Positions 16,108 to 24,901 of a stretch of DNA of 46,912 nt are shown piece after piece. The stretch comes from an uncultured Chlorobiaceae bacterium. GTDB taxonomy: Bacteria > Bacteroidota > Chlorobiia > Chlorobiales > Chlorobiaceae. Both the position numbers and the translations under genes were made by a program. Where the stretch lies: contig CAJAJL010000029.1 of the NCBI GenBank assembly GCA_903940125.1, forward strand, positions 1-46,912. Direction: 5' to 3'. Position 1 is the first letter of the stretch. The number at the start of each line of letters is the position of its first letter. The notes under the pieces were generated by a model that had not been told where the DNA came from, did no database searches, and saw nothing but the letters and a program-made list of their open reading frames with translations.

Positions 16108-17544
16108 ATGAATAAAATTAATCCTATAATTTTAGTTCTTGGAAGTTTGGTATTTAGTAATGCTAATCTTCAAGCTGCTGAGACTAAAGTTCCGGCACCT
16201 CATTCTGCAGTAACAATTCAGCCTACTGATGAAGAAAATAAAGCTGAGAATCAATCCGACCAGAATCTTTTTGATTCAACTGGTTTAACTCCTGGTTCAA
16301 CTCCTGGTACAAAAACAACAACTGTCGATACAGAACCAGTAACTCATGCTGATTTAGAGGGAGTCCAAACCCAAATCAATATTCTTCAGGAGCAGTGGCA
16401 ACGAAAGCTGGATAAGGGTACTGTGTTGTCCACCCGGAACGCAAATCTCAGTGGTAGCTTTACTGTGAACTACGGATTCAATAACGGCAATATAACGAGT
16501 GCCGGGGTGAACGATGGTTTTAAAGCAGGTATTACCTCCCTTGGGTTCAAAGGCAACCTGCACAGGGATTACGAAGCGGGAAAAAACATTGATTATGCTT
16601 TCACTATTGGATCAGATAAAACCACGTTTAATCTTCTTCCAAGTGATCTCTATCTGAGCTATCAGATACTGCCGTCGCTTGACCCGGACAAGCCGTATCT
16701 GTATGTTACGGTGGGACAGCAGAAAAAGCCGTTTGGACTTGAAGCAACAACCAGTGATGACAAGAAACCGACGGTTACGGTTGCCCAGTTTGCATCAACC
16801 ATGAAACTCAACGAACGTGATCTCGGCCTTCTTATCCACGGTGATCTCTTCCCTGTCAATGACTACGGGTTCAAATATAGAGTTCCACTCATTGAGTACA
16901 ACTTTATGGTGCTGAACGGAAATGGACCGATTGGAACTGGTAACCTGGCAAACGTAGACAACACTGAGGATCTGTTGGGCAGGTTCGTGTTAAATGCACC
17001 GGTTGAATACAATAACCCGTTGCGCGGTCTCTCTGTTGGTACTTCCTTCTACCATGGCCAGAAAACGACGAGCATCACCAATAATAATGTTGCTGTGGCA
17101 TCGAAAGGAGACCGGAATCGATTTGGCGCCGACATCGCCTATGTAAATACTCCTATAGGTTTCACCTATGAATATGCTCAGGCGAAAGACCCGGTTGCCA
17201 TAACAGTCAACAAAACAAATGTTTTAAGTGCTACGAAAAGCGATTCCCAGACCTTTACTCTCTTTTACAACTTCGGTGAACAGTTTGTTAAGGGATTCGT
17301 GCAGCAGGATCGTTATGATGACTGGTGGCCTACCAGTTATCAGCCGTTTTTTCGAATAGATCGCCTGACTCCGGATACATCCCTAAGGTCTACCCATACG
17401 GACGTTTATACCCTTGGGTTCAACTGGTTTTTTGCCGAAACCACCAAGCTGCAGATCAACTACAATAGAACTCTGTCATATGTAAATAATAATAAGTCCA
17501 GTCCTGACAATGCTGTTGTAGCGCAGTTCCAGTTTGGATTTTAA
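16108..17544 (+). CDS. Outer-membrane porin-like beta-barrel protein
   Basis: This 478-residue protein has a signal peptide (MNKINPIILVLGSLVFSNANLQA, cleaved near AAETK in my reading), a polar linker rich in T, P and G, a short coiled-coil stretch (VQTQINILQEQWQRKL) and then alternating beta-strand sequence to the C-terminus. The last residues are FQFGF, ending in Phe, the usual signal for barrel assembly. The layout resembles trimeric porins with an N-terminal coiled coil, such as the phosphate-selective porin O/P type. It opens the third leader-controlled operon, immediately before an importer SBP, so it probably provides outer-membrane entry for the ligand. Confidence 0.75.
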   Translation: MNKINPIILVLGSLVFSNANLQAAETKVPAPHSAVTIQPTDEENKAENQSDQNLFDSTGLTPGSTPGTKTTTVDTEPVTHADLEGVQTQINILQEQWQRKLDKGTVLSTRNANLSGSFTVNYGFNNGNITSAGVNDGFKAGITSLGFKGNLHRDYEAGKNIDYAFTIGSDKTTFNLLPSDLYLSYQILPSLDPDKPYLYVTVGQQKKPFGLEATTSDDKKPTVTVAQFASTMKLNERDLGLLIHGDLFPVNDYGFKYRVPLIEYNFMVLNGNGPIGTGNLANVDNTEDLLGRFVLNAPVEYNNPLRGLSVGTSFYHGQKTTSITNNNVAVASKGDRNRFGADIAYVNTPIGFTYEYAQAKDPVAITVNKTNVLSATKSDSQTFTLFYNFGEQFVKGFVQQDRYDDWWPTSYQPFFRIDRLTPDTSLRSTHTDVYTLGFNWFFAETTKLQINYNRTLSYVNNNKSSPDNAVVAQFQFGF

Positions 17545-17618
17545 TCTGAAGTCCGATACGAAACCAAAATACATCACAAGAACAGTTTAACGTTAATACA
17601 CAATCAGAGGAAACAGAC

Positions 17619-18671
17619 ATGAGAAAAATAGCTTCAGTATTCCTTCTAATAGGGATCATTACAACACTTATATCAGGTACGGCTCAATCGGCAGACAAGC
17701 CGACGGTTATTCGCATCGGTTGCACTGGTTCGAATAGGCCGATTCCAGGAAATGCCTTTGGTATTCTTTATCAGTTGCATCTTCTTGAAGAGGAATTCAA
17801 GAAGGACGGTATTAAGGTGGAGTGGAATGTCTTTAAAGGAGCGGGTCCTGCTTCCAACGAAGCGCTGGCAAACAACGCAGTTGATTTTGTTACCTTCGGC
17901 GATCTTCCTTCCATCATAGGCCGTGCCCAGGGCAAAATCAAGTTGCTGGCGATTCACGAAACGCGTCGTTCAGCCTATACAATTGTGCAGCCTGAATCGA
18001 AAGCGAAGACAATTGCTGATCTTAAAGGGAAAAAATGGGGGGTAGCTTATGGTACTTCAGGTCACCTCTACTTCAGCAAGCTGGTTGATAAATTCGGTTT
18101 CAAAGAAAGTGATTTCAAACCAATCAACTTCTCCAGTGGAGATGGCAAGGCCGCTTTTCTTGCCAAGGAGATCGAGGCCCTCAATGTTGGCAGCGAGGTT
18201 GTCGACTATCTGGCACTTAATCAAGGAAAAGTTATCTATGGAACCGACAGGGCACCAGAACTTAAGGGTACTGCGGGTCTGGTTGTAACGGAGGCTTTTG
18301 CCAAGAAATACCCGGAGATCACCTATCGTTTTGTAAAAACGTTCGTCAGAGCGGCCAAGCTTGGTTCAGAACCTGCAAACCGTGAGAAGACTCTTTCACT
18401 CTGGGCAGCAACCGGAACGCCACTATCTACTTACAAGAAGGAGTATGCAAACATCCCACTTGCTTTGATCCTCGACCCGATACCTGATGAATACACGATT
18501 TCCCACCTGAAGGACGGTATCAAGTTCTCCAAGGAAAAAGGGATTATCAGGAAGGCGTTTACATTTGAAGAATGGTATGACGGCAGTTACCTGAATAGGG
18601 CACTCAAGGAATTGAAACTGGAAAAATACTGGCCTGCCTCTGATATCAACGGAAAACCGACTCCACGATAG
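17619..18671 (+). CDS. NitT/TauT-family periplasmic substrate-binding protein
   Basis: This 350-residue protein has a cleavable signal peptide ending AQSA before DKPTV; unlike the SBP at 2925 it is not a lipoprotein. Family features include IRIGCTGSNRPIPGN, VEWNVFKGAGPASNEALANNAVDF, DLPSIIGRAQGKIKLLA, and the loop KGKKWGVAYGTSGHLYFSKLV. The GTSGH loop and the overall pattern are typical of aliphatic sulfonate/nitrate-type SBPs, but ligand residues cannot be assigned. GAGGAAA precedes the start. A perfect hairpin follows the stop and may favour its expression over the permeases. Confidence 0.88.
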   Translation: MRKIASVFLLIGIITTLISGTAQSADKPTVIRIGCTGSNRPIPGNAFGILYQLHLLEEEFKKDGIKVEWNVFKGAGPASNEALANNAVDFVTFGDLPSIIGRAQGKIKLLAIHETRRSAYTIVQPESKAKTIADLKGKKWGVAYGTSGHLYFSKLVDKFGFKESDFKPINFSSGDGKAAFLAKEIEALNVGSEVVDYLALNQGKVIYGTDRAPELKGTAGLVVTEAFAKKYPEITYRFVKTFVRAAKLGSEPANREKTLSLWAATGTPLSTYKKEYANIPLALILDPIPDEYTISHLKDGIKFSKEKGIIRKAFTFEEWYDGSYLNRALKELKLEKYWPASDINGKPTPR

Positions 18672-18686
18672 TACGGCAATATTTTC

Positions 18687-18722
18687 TTGGCGCCTGTCAG
18701 TTTGAGGCATGGTAGGCGCCAA
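18687..18722 (+). other. Intercistronic hairpin between SBP and permease genes
   Basis: TTGGCGCCT (18687-18695) and AGGCGCCAA (18714-18722) form a perfect 9-bp stem with an 18-nt loop. There is no T-run. Such hairpins commonly follow SBP genes and stabilise the upstream message or partly stop transcription. Confidence 0.6.
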
Positions 18723-18758
18723 TGTCGAAATGGAATTAAGGATACGATATAAACTCCC

Positions 18759-19520
18759 ATGAAAAAATTGACAACGCTGATCCTGGGTCTTGTGCTCCCC
18801 GTTCTGATCATTATCGGCATGGAAGTTGTTGCACGCTTCGAATTGACGACAAGTCAACTATTCGTGGAGCCAAAGGTGATTTTTGAAACACTGGTGGATT
18901 TGATCAAGGGAGATGAGTTGTTCCTCAATCTCGGCATAAGTACACTTCGTGTTTTCATAGGATTTGTTCTTGGCGGTGCTGCTGGTCTGCTCTTCGGGAC
19001 GGTCATGGGTATTTCCCGGACATTTGAGTCCTATGTCGGGCCAATCTTCAACGCGTTGCGCCAGGTTCCGGTTTTGGCATGGATACCCTTGTTTATTATC
19101 TGGGTCGGTATTGACGAAGGCTTTAAAATCAGCTTCATCGCCGTCACCGCATTCTTTCCCATGGCTCTTAGTACCTGCGAGGGTGTGAAGGGGGTCTCTA
19201 AATCAGACATGGAAGTTGGTGCGGTATTAGAATTCAGTCGCTTTAAGCAGCTCAGTACGATTATCATTCCAGCGTCACTTCCTGCCATCTTTACCGGTTT
19301 GCGGCTTGTACTCAGTATTACCTGGATGGCTGTGGTTGGCGCAGAGCTTGTGGCTTCCAGCGAAGGGATCGGCTACATGATGTATCGGGCCCGTCAGCAA
19401 CTGCAGGTGGACACGGTGCTGGTCTGCATTCTTGCTGTAGGTTTAACGGGATATGCCATGAATATGTTGCTAGTGCAAATAGAGCACTATTTTCTTCGCT
19501 GGCGAAAAGTGGTGGGGTGA
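18759..19520 (+). CDS. NitT/TauT-type ABC importer permease (first of a pair)
   Basis: This 253-residue inner-membrane protein is of the SsuC/TauC type. It has an N-terminal hydrophobic segment, LFVEPKVIFETLVDL after the first helix, and GAVLEFSRFKQLSTIIIPASLPAIFTGLRLVLSITW as the coupling loop plus following helix. GAELVASSEGIGYMM stands near the C-terminus. AAGGAT lies upstream of the ATG. It forms a tandem pair with the permease at 19541, so the importer may use a heterodimeric membrane part, as some NitT-type systems do. Confidence 0.88.
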   Translation: MKKLTTLILGLVLPVLIIIGMEVVARFELTTSQLFVEPKVIFETLVDLIKGDELFLNLGISTLRVFIGFVLGGAAGLLFGTVMGISRTFESYVGPIFNALRQVPVLAWIPLFIIWVGIDEGFKISFIAVTAFFPMALSTCEGVKGVSKSDMEVGAVLEFSRFKQLSTIIIPASLPAIFTGLRLVLSITWMAVVGAELVASSEGIGYMMYRARQQLQVDTVLVCILAVGLTGYAMNMLLVQIEHYFLRWRKVVG

Positions 19521-19540
19521 AAAATGAGTGAACAGGGGGT

Positions 19541-20314
19541 TTGGATATGGATGTAAAAAAAGAGGTATTGAAACTTCGCGGCCTGGCTGTCCCGCTTGCG
19601 CTGCTTGCGGTGTGGTGGATCATTACTAAAAATGGGTGGCTTTCAGCAGTGTTCCTGCCACCACCGGAAACAGTCGTGGCAACGTTTGTCAAACTTGTTT
19701 TAAAGGGTAAGATTTTTGCTGATCTGAATGAAAGTATTACCAAGGTTGCCATAGGTTTCCTGGCCGGAATCACTGCCGGTTTTGTACTAGGTACGGCAAT
19801 GGGATTGTCCACTACGATTGAAAAGCTATTCGGACCGCTGTTCAATGCTGTCAGACAGGTACCGATTCTGGGCTGGATTCCGGTTCTTATTCTGATTTTC
19901 GGTTTGACTGAACTGACTAAAATAATTTTCATCGCACTGGGGGCCTTTTACCCCATGACGCTCAACACATTTGACGGATGTCGCCAGCTGAAAAAAGAGT
20001 ATCTGGAAGTTGCCCGGGTTTTTGAATTCAACAGGCCCAGGCTTTTGTGGAGATTCATTCTTCCTTCCGCTTTCCCGTCCATACTGGCAGGCATTCGGGT
20101 CAGTATGAGTGAGGCGTGGATGCTGGTGATCGGTGCGGAGATATTTTTCAAATCCCGCGGTGGCATTGGTGATTTGATGTGGGAGGCAAAAACCAGGGTA
20201 CAGATGGATATTGTTTTCATAACAATATTAATTATAGGCTTGATCGGTTTCATACTTAATTATGCCATGAAAATACTTGAGAACCGCCTCTTGCGCTGGC
20301 GGAGCAGTAATTGA
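19541..20314 (+). CDS. NitT/TauT-type ABC importer permease (second of a pair)
   Basis: This 257-residue homologue of the preceding gene has the same order of landmarks: VFLPPPETVVATFVKLV, a QVPILGWIPVLILIFGLTE helix, EVARVFEFNRPRLLWRFILPSAFPSILAGIRVS as coupling loop, and GAEIFFKSRGGIGDLM. ATG codons at 19541 and 19547 are in frame and either could be used. Its stop overlaps the TTG candidate start of the ATPase gene. Two distinct permeases with one SBP and one ATPase suggest a heteromeric importer. Confidence 0.88.
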   Translation: MDMDVKKEVLKLRGLAVPLALLAVWWIITKNGWLSAVFLPPPETVVATFVKLVLKGKIFADLNESITKVAIGFLAGITAGFVLGTAMGLSTTIEKLFGPLFNAVRQVPILGWIPVLILIFGLTELTKIIFIALGAFYPMTLNTFDGCRQLKKEYLEVARVFEFNRPRLLWRFILPSAFPSILAGIRVSMSEAWMLVIGAEIFFKSRGGIGDLMWEAKTRVQMDIVFITILIIGLIGFILNYAMKILENRLLRWRSSN

Positions 20315-21114
20315 AAAAAAGGGATGTTATGACACAACGCGGAACTCTTGATATTGTAAATCTGAAGAAGACATTCAACGTGAACGGTAATACGACACCG
20401 GTCCTTGAAAATATCAACTTGAAAGTCAAGCCTGGAGAATTTGTTTCAATCATTGGACCGAGTGGCTGCGGCAAGACAACGTTGCTGCGTCTGGTCATAG
20501 GGTTGGAAAATTCCTACGAGGGGCAAATTCTCCTTGACGGTAAACGCATTAATGGGCCGGGGTTGGATCGTGGTGTCGTTTTTCAGGATCACCGACTGTT
20601 GCCCTGGCTGACCGTGGAGCGCAATGTAGGGCTCGGTCTTGAAGGCAAGCGCAACGGTAAAGGCGTGAACAAGGAGATAGTACAGGCGCATCTTAAACTC
20701 GTCGGCCTGCAAGGCTTTGAAAAGGTCTACCCGGCTCAACTGTCAGGAGGTATGGCACAGCGCGCTGCAATTGCCCGTGCTCTCGTCAATCAGCCTGAAC
20801 TACTTCTTCTTGACGAACCGCTTGGCGCTCTGGATGCGCTGACCCGAATGTATATGCAATTGGAACTGGAGAAAATCTGGCAAAGAGAAGCGCAGGTTAC
20901 CATGATTATGATCACTCACGATGTTGAGGAGGCTGTATACCTCAGTGACAAAGTTGTGATCATGTCGAGCCGTCCCGGTACTATCAAGAAAATCATACCG
21001 GTAGAACTGCCGAGACCGCGTGATCGGGCGAGTTACGACTTTATGAAGCTGAAAGAAGAAATCCTTGAAGAGTTTCATCTCCATGCCGAGAAGGTTTTCA
21101 GTTACGCAATTTGA
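20311..21114 (+). CDS. NitT/TauT-type ABC importer ATPase
   Basis: This 267-residue ATPase has Walker A GPSGCGKTT, the Q-loop VFQDHRLLPWLT, signature LSGGMAQR, Walker B LLLLDEPLGALD and H-loop ITHD, followed by SSRPGTIKKIIPVELPRPR, the typical tail of this group. The frame can begin with TTG at 20311 (GGAG 6 nt upstream, overlapping the preceding stop) or ATG at 20329 (AAGGGA 4 nt upstream). The ATG form MTQRGTLDI is more conventional. It completes the importer with 17619, 18759 and 19541. Confidence 0.88.
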   Translation: MKKRDVMTQRGTLDIVNLKKTFNVNGNTTPVLENINLKVKPGEFVSIIGPSGCGKTTLLRLVIGLENSYEGQILLDGKRINGPGLDRGVVFQDHRLLPWLTVERNVGLGLEGKRNGKGVNKEIVQAHLKLVGLQGFEKVYPAQLSGGMAQRAAIARALVNQPELLLLDEPLGALDALTRMYMQLELEKIWQREAQVTMIMITHDVEEAVYLSDKVVIMSSRPGTIKKIIPVELPRPRDRASYDFMKLKEEILEEFHLHAEKVFSYAI

Positions 21115-21169
21115 AGGTGGCATGAACCTCCCGGTCTCTGATTTTTCTGGCAGTGTTGAGGTGCAGTAA

Positions 21170-21271
21170 TTGGCCAATACCATTGCTATTCTGAAAGAGC
21201 TTGGTGATATGGATAAAGAGGTGACTCTGAGGGTTGAACAGCTTGTGGATCTGAGCTTTCTTCAAAAATAA
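21170..21271 (+). pseudogene. Remnant of a substrate-binding protein gene (C-terminal 33 residues)
   Basis: After a stop at 21167, a short frame reads LANTIAILKELGDMDKEV, then TLRVEQLVDLSFLQK and stop. It aligns with the extreme C-terminus of the lipoprotein SBP at 2925-3923 (NAIKILKELGD near its end, finishing with FLTK). There is no start codon or ribosome-binding site, and nothing of the upstream portion of an SBP is recognisable in the preceding 55 nt. It therefore looks like the tail left after deletion of a third SBP-type gene that once stood before the activator gene. Confidence 0.7.
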
Positions 21272-21329
21272 TCATGCTGTCTGACGTAATAGTTCAACTT
21301 CAGCACATTAAAAAAAGGAGATTAGAAAA

Positions 21330-22157
21330 ATGGGACAAAAAAGTGAAGGTACCTTTTATTTTGCAGGGGTAGATATCGGCTCCAATTCGGCTAAATCTGT
21401 CATTCTGAAGGATGACCAGATTATCGGTCAAGCGATCGTTCCTACAAAAGCAGACGTGGAAAAAAGTGGTAAAACAGCATTGTTGGCCGCTTTGGAGTCG
21501 GCCGGTATTTCCGACACTGATCTGAGCTATACGGTGGCTACCGGTTACGGCAGGATATCGGCATCATACGCCGATGAAGTAATTACTGAAATTACCTGCC
21601 ATGCCAAGGGAGCACATTACTTCTTCCCGAATGCCAGGGCAATCATCGATATCGGCGGACAGGACAGCAAGGCGATCAAGCTGGATCACCACGGCAATGT
21701 TGCTGATTTTGTCATGAATGACAAATGCGCTGCAGGCACCGGCAAGTTTCTTGAGGTGATCGCGCGGGCGCTTGAGGTGTCGATTGACGATCTCAGCCTG
21801 AAAACCCTTGCAGGAGACTACGCATGCCCTATTAACAGCACCTGCGCCATTTTTGCGGAATCTGAAGTTATCTCGTTACTCGCTAGCGGTGAGAAAGAAG
21901 CTAATATTGTCAAAGGTCTGCACTTCGCTGTTGCCAAGAGGGTTTCGACACTCTTTTCCCGCATAGGCAGCAACGATGGAGAAAAGGTTTTTACGGGGGG
22001 AGTGGCCAAAAATGCCGGTCTGAGATCAGCACTGGAAGAAGTTCTTGGTACCACACTTCTGGTGTCACCAGTAGACCCTCAATTGAACGGAGCGGTTGGA
22101 GCAGCCATTCTGGCTCGCACAAACAAGCTGGAAGAATTGGAGTATGAAGATGCCTGA
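21330..22157 (+). CDS. BadG/HgdC-family ATPase, second activator
   Basis: This 275-residue activator ATPase is homologous to the product of 10729. The nucleotide-binding parts GVDIGSNSAKSVI, VATGYGRISASYADE and IIDIGGQDSKAI are present, as are both cluster cysteines in NDKCAAGTGKF and NSTCAIFAESE. AAAAAGGAG stands upstream of the ATG. It is followed at once by a new reductase-like pair, so this activator-reductase unit is a diverged second copy of that at 10.7-15.7 kb. It shares the transcription unit of the porin and importer and so is probably controlled by the third leader. Confidence 0.9.
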   Translation: MGQKSEGTFYFAGVDIGSNSAKSVILKDDQIIGQAIVPTKADVEKSGKTALLAALESAGISDTDLSYTVATGYGRISASYADEVITEITCHAKGAHYFFPNARAIIDIGGQDSKAIKLDHHGNVADFVMNDKCAAGTGKFLEVIARALEVSIDDLSLKTLAGDYACPINSTCAIFAESEVISLLASGEKEANIVKGLHFAVAKRVSTLFSRIGSNDGEKVFTGGVAKNAGLRSALEEVLGTTLLVSPVDPQLNGAVGAAILARTNKLEELEYEDA

Positions 22158-23349
22158 AACATTGAAACGATTTGAAGAAGCACTTGACCACCGGCCGGCC
22201 GAACTTGTTAAGGCTCGTCAAAATGGTCAAAAAGTTGTTGGTGTATTCTGCTGCTATACCCCTCTTGAGATCATTCACTCTTTGGGGTTGATTCCGCTAA
22301 AACTCGGTTGGGGTGGCGATGACGAACTGGCCGAACAGGGCATAGAGTACATAACTAATATTCAGTGCCCCTACGTCCGCCAAACCATCGGCGTATTCAA
22401 GGAGGGCAAAAACCTCTATGCCGTTAATACCGATGTCATAGCCATTTCAGCCGTATGCCTTCAGGAATATCGTATGGTTGAGGTGCTGAGGTACTATTTT
22501 GGCAAGGAGACCCTGACCTTATCGGTGCCGAAGAATTATTATCTCCCTGAAGGGAAAGAATTCTTTGAAAAGGAGGTCGAGGGATTCACCGCCGAACTGG
22601 AAAAAATTGCCGGTAGAAAACTGGATCCGGAACAACTACGTTCTTCTGTTGCGCTCTATGCGGAGATCCGTAAGAATACTGCCGAGATCTATGACTATCT
22701 GGCACTGGATTACAGCCCTATAACATGGAAACAGGTCATTACGGTAATCCATGCCGGTTTCTACCTCTCTTCTGAAAAGCATCTCTCTCTGCTGAAAGAA
22801 CTGAACAGCGAACTGAAAACCATTCAGGTGTCAGAAAAGGTCAAACCGATCAACTCTGTTCGGTTGCTGATATCCGGTTCCATTGTTGCTCCCGGCAACA
22901 CCAAAATTATAGATGTGCTTGAAGATGTTGGGGTCACGGTTGTCGCCGATGACATCTGCACCGGACAGCGAACCTTTGCCGGTTTTACCGTGAAGGAACC
23001 GACTCTTGCCGGTCTTGCCGAAGCTTATCTTGACAGAATACCTTGTGCAGCACAGCTTTACCCGGATCAGAAAACCGACAAGCGCCTGGAGAATATATTC
23101 CGGCAAATCGAAGATCATCGTGCCGATGGCGTCTTGTACCACACGCTCAGATTTTGTGACCCCTACACATTCCGCGTTGAGGAAAACAAGGAACTCCTCG
23201 ATGCCAAAGGTATCCCGTTCCTTCAGCTACATACCGATTATGGCGCAAACGATATCGGCCAATTGCAGACTCGCATTCAGGCCCAGATGGAAATAATCAA
23301 ACGAAGAAAAAAGGAGGCGCACCATGCCAGATCACAAAAAGCAGTATAA
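22150..23349 (+). CDS. HgdC/BcrC-like Fe-S reductase partner subunit, second set
   Basis: About 399 residues. The frame opens at 22096, but GGAG at 22139-22142 and alignment with the homologue at 13044 (MPETLKRFEE against MPIKTLEVIRK) favour the ATG at 22150, overlapping the activator stop by 8 nt. Conserved places are VFCCYTPLEIIHSLGLIPLKL, with the cysteine pair the homologue lacks, NIQCPYVRQ, SAVCLQEYRM and TLRFCDPYTF, plus ADDICTGQRTF. It looks like a more canonical family member than the 13044 product. The next gene overlaps its 3' end by 26 nt, supporting a complex between the two. Confidence 0.85.
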   Translation: MPETLKRFEEALDHRPAELVKARQNGQKVVGVFCCYTPLEIIHSLGLIPLKLGWGGDDELAEQGIEYITNIQCPYVRQTIGVFKEGKNLYAVNTDVIAISAVCLQEYRMVEVLRYYFGKETLTLSVPKNYYLPEGKEFFEKEVEGFTAELEKIAGRKLDPEQLRSSVALYAEIRKNTAEIYDYLALDYSPITWKQVITVIHAGFYLSSEKHLSLLKELNSELKTIQVSEKVKPINSVRLLISGSIVAPGNTKIIDVLEDVGVTVVADDICTGQRTFAGFTVKEPTLAGLAEAYLDRIPCAAQLYPDQKTDKRLENIFRQIEDHRADGVLYHTLRFCDPYTFRVEENKELLDAKGIPFLQLHTDYGANDIGQLQTRIQAQMEIIKRRKKEAHHARSQKAV

Positions 23350-24784
23350 GGATAAGGTACTCACCAAGGCCTACGAGGATTTTGTTAATGAGAACAGGGA
23401 GTATCTCGAGAAGGCACGGAACATCTTTCTGAAGGAAAAAGGACTTACTTTTCGGGATGGCACCTATCTGTCACCCGAATATATCTGGGACTGGATCTTT
23501 GTGAAAGATGCCCCGGAAAAGTATCCCAATATTTTCATCGGTTTCCAGGGGTATGATCTGGAGTCACCCAGTGTTGTTAAATTCATTTATCTCTATTACA
23601 GCTTTTATGATCGCCTGATCGCAGCCAGTGATAACGGTGTCCTGATCGTGAACCGCAAAGAGACAATCCCGGATATGTTTTACGCTCTTGGCAGCATACC
23701 GATCAGGGGTGGCGCAGGAGCGGCACTCAGGCATCAGTCGCTTTCAGTTGTTCCTGATAATTTTGAAGCTTGTGGTGCAGGTTCTGCCTGGGCCTGGAAG
23801 GACAATCGGATCCCGTTCGGTGCTCAGGTCGTGCCAACCGGTGTTCACTGTTACGATACTCCCAATAATGCACTTGCAGTTCACCGCGCAGGCAAGGTGG
23901 ATATACCGATCTTTTATCTGGATAACCCCATCGGTTCAGGTGACGCGGAATGGGCTATCAACTACCGGGTGAAGACGTTGCGCAGGGCGGCTGAAGAAAT
24001 CGCCAGGCTGAATGGTGCAACAGTCGATGATGAACGGTTGAGACGTGAAATAATCATAGGTAACAAGGTCAGAAAAGCGGTCTGGCGGATATACGAGGTA
24101 CAGGCAGAAAGCGATCAGCCCCCCTTCACAGCCCATGAGTTCGAAACAATCATTCATGCCGGTCACAACTGGGCTGGAGAACCTGAGGCATTTCAGGAGG
24201 TATTGGAGGGTATCGCTGTCGAGGCAAAGGATAGGCAATCCCATAAAGTTCATGGTACTGTGAATCATAAAAATCCTGTCAGAATTTTTGTTGGTGGTGC
24301 CTGCACCCACTTCAGGCCTCTGATCGGCCATACTTCCGGTGCAGTGCCGGTAGGGGTGGAATGGTTTCTGGTGCCTTCTCACGGTAGCCTGAATGAAGAA
24401 GGCGATCCCTTCAGAGCTCTGGTGGAGGGTTCACCCCTGAAATCCCTGACGGTTCCTCTGGAAGAACATGCGGATTGGATCGTGGATCGCATCAAAGAGT
24501 CACGGGCGGAAGGGTTCATTTATGGATATAAATGGGGCTGTAACTTTGCTTCATCAGCTGCGCACGTGATCACCGATGTGGTAAAGAAAAAGACGGGTAT
24601 TCCCACATTGATCATGGAGACTGACTTTATCGCCAAGCAGGCCAACGAGTCTGGTGGAGGTCTCACCCGTGTCGAGGCTTTCATTGAGATTCTCAAGCAG
24701 AATAAGCGTCAGAAGGGTGGCGCTCCCGAGAAACGACACATTAAAAAGCCAAACTACAATGCTGCTCATGCCGTTGTTGAGTGA
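23324..24784 (+). CDS. HgdB/BcrB-like Fe-S reductase subunit, second set
   Basis: This 486-residue protein is homologous to the 11607 and 14259 products but clearly diverged. AAGGAGG before the ATG supports the start, which lies inside the preceding gene. Cysteines stand in FEACGAGS, GVHCYDTP, GGACTHF and WGCNFASS. The two CxxC pairs of the first set are each reduced to one Cys, leaving four candidate ligands, so the metal site probably differs from that of the first set. A basic tail of about 25 residues (KRQKGGAPEKRHIKKPN) follows the conserved end. It closes the third operon. Confidence 0.85.
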   Translation: MPDHKKQYKDKVLTKAYEDFVNENREYLEKARNIFLKEKGLTFRDGTYLSPEYIWDWIFVKDAPEKYPNIFIGFQGYDLESPSVVKFIYLYYSFYDRLIAASDNGVLIVNRKETIPDMFYALGSIPIRGGAGAALRHQSLSVVPDNFEACGAGSAWAWKDNRIPFGAQVVPTGVHCYDTPNNALAVHRAGKVDIPIFYLDNPIGSGDAEWAINYRVKTLRRAAEEIARLNGATVDDERLRREIIIGNKVRKAVWRIYEVQAESDQPPFTAHEFETIIHAGHNWAGEPEAFQEVLEGIAVEAKDRQSHKVHGTVNHKNPVRIFVGGACTHFRPLIGHTSGAVPVGVEWFLVPSHGSLNEEGDPFRALVEGSPLKSLTVPLEEHADWIVDRIKESRAEGFIYGYKWGCNFASSAAHVITDVVKKKTGIPTLIMETDFIAKQANESGGGLTRVEAFIEILKQNKRQKGGAPEKRHIKKPNYNAAHAVVE

Positions 24785-24811
24785 TTATTTTGCATCAGTT
24801 GCTATTTGTGC

Positions 24812-24839
24812 TTGACAGAATGCATTGGTTTTTTATTGT
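24812..24839 (+). promoter_or_regulatory. Sigma-70-like promoter for the third SBP/exporter unit
   Basis: TTGACA at 24812-24817 and TATTGT at 24834-24839 with a 16-nt spacer, about 60 nt before the SBP start. The conserved box and leader seen before the other three operons are absent here. Confidence 0.45.
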
Positions 24840-24901
24840 CTCTAAAACTGAAAAAAACCGTCAATACTTATTATCTGCTTGATAAATAAGTGGTTTAAAC
24901 A

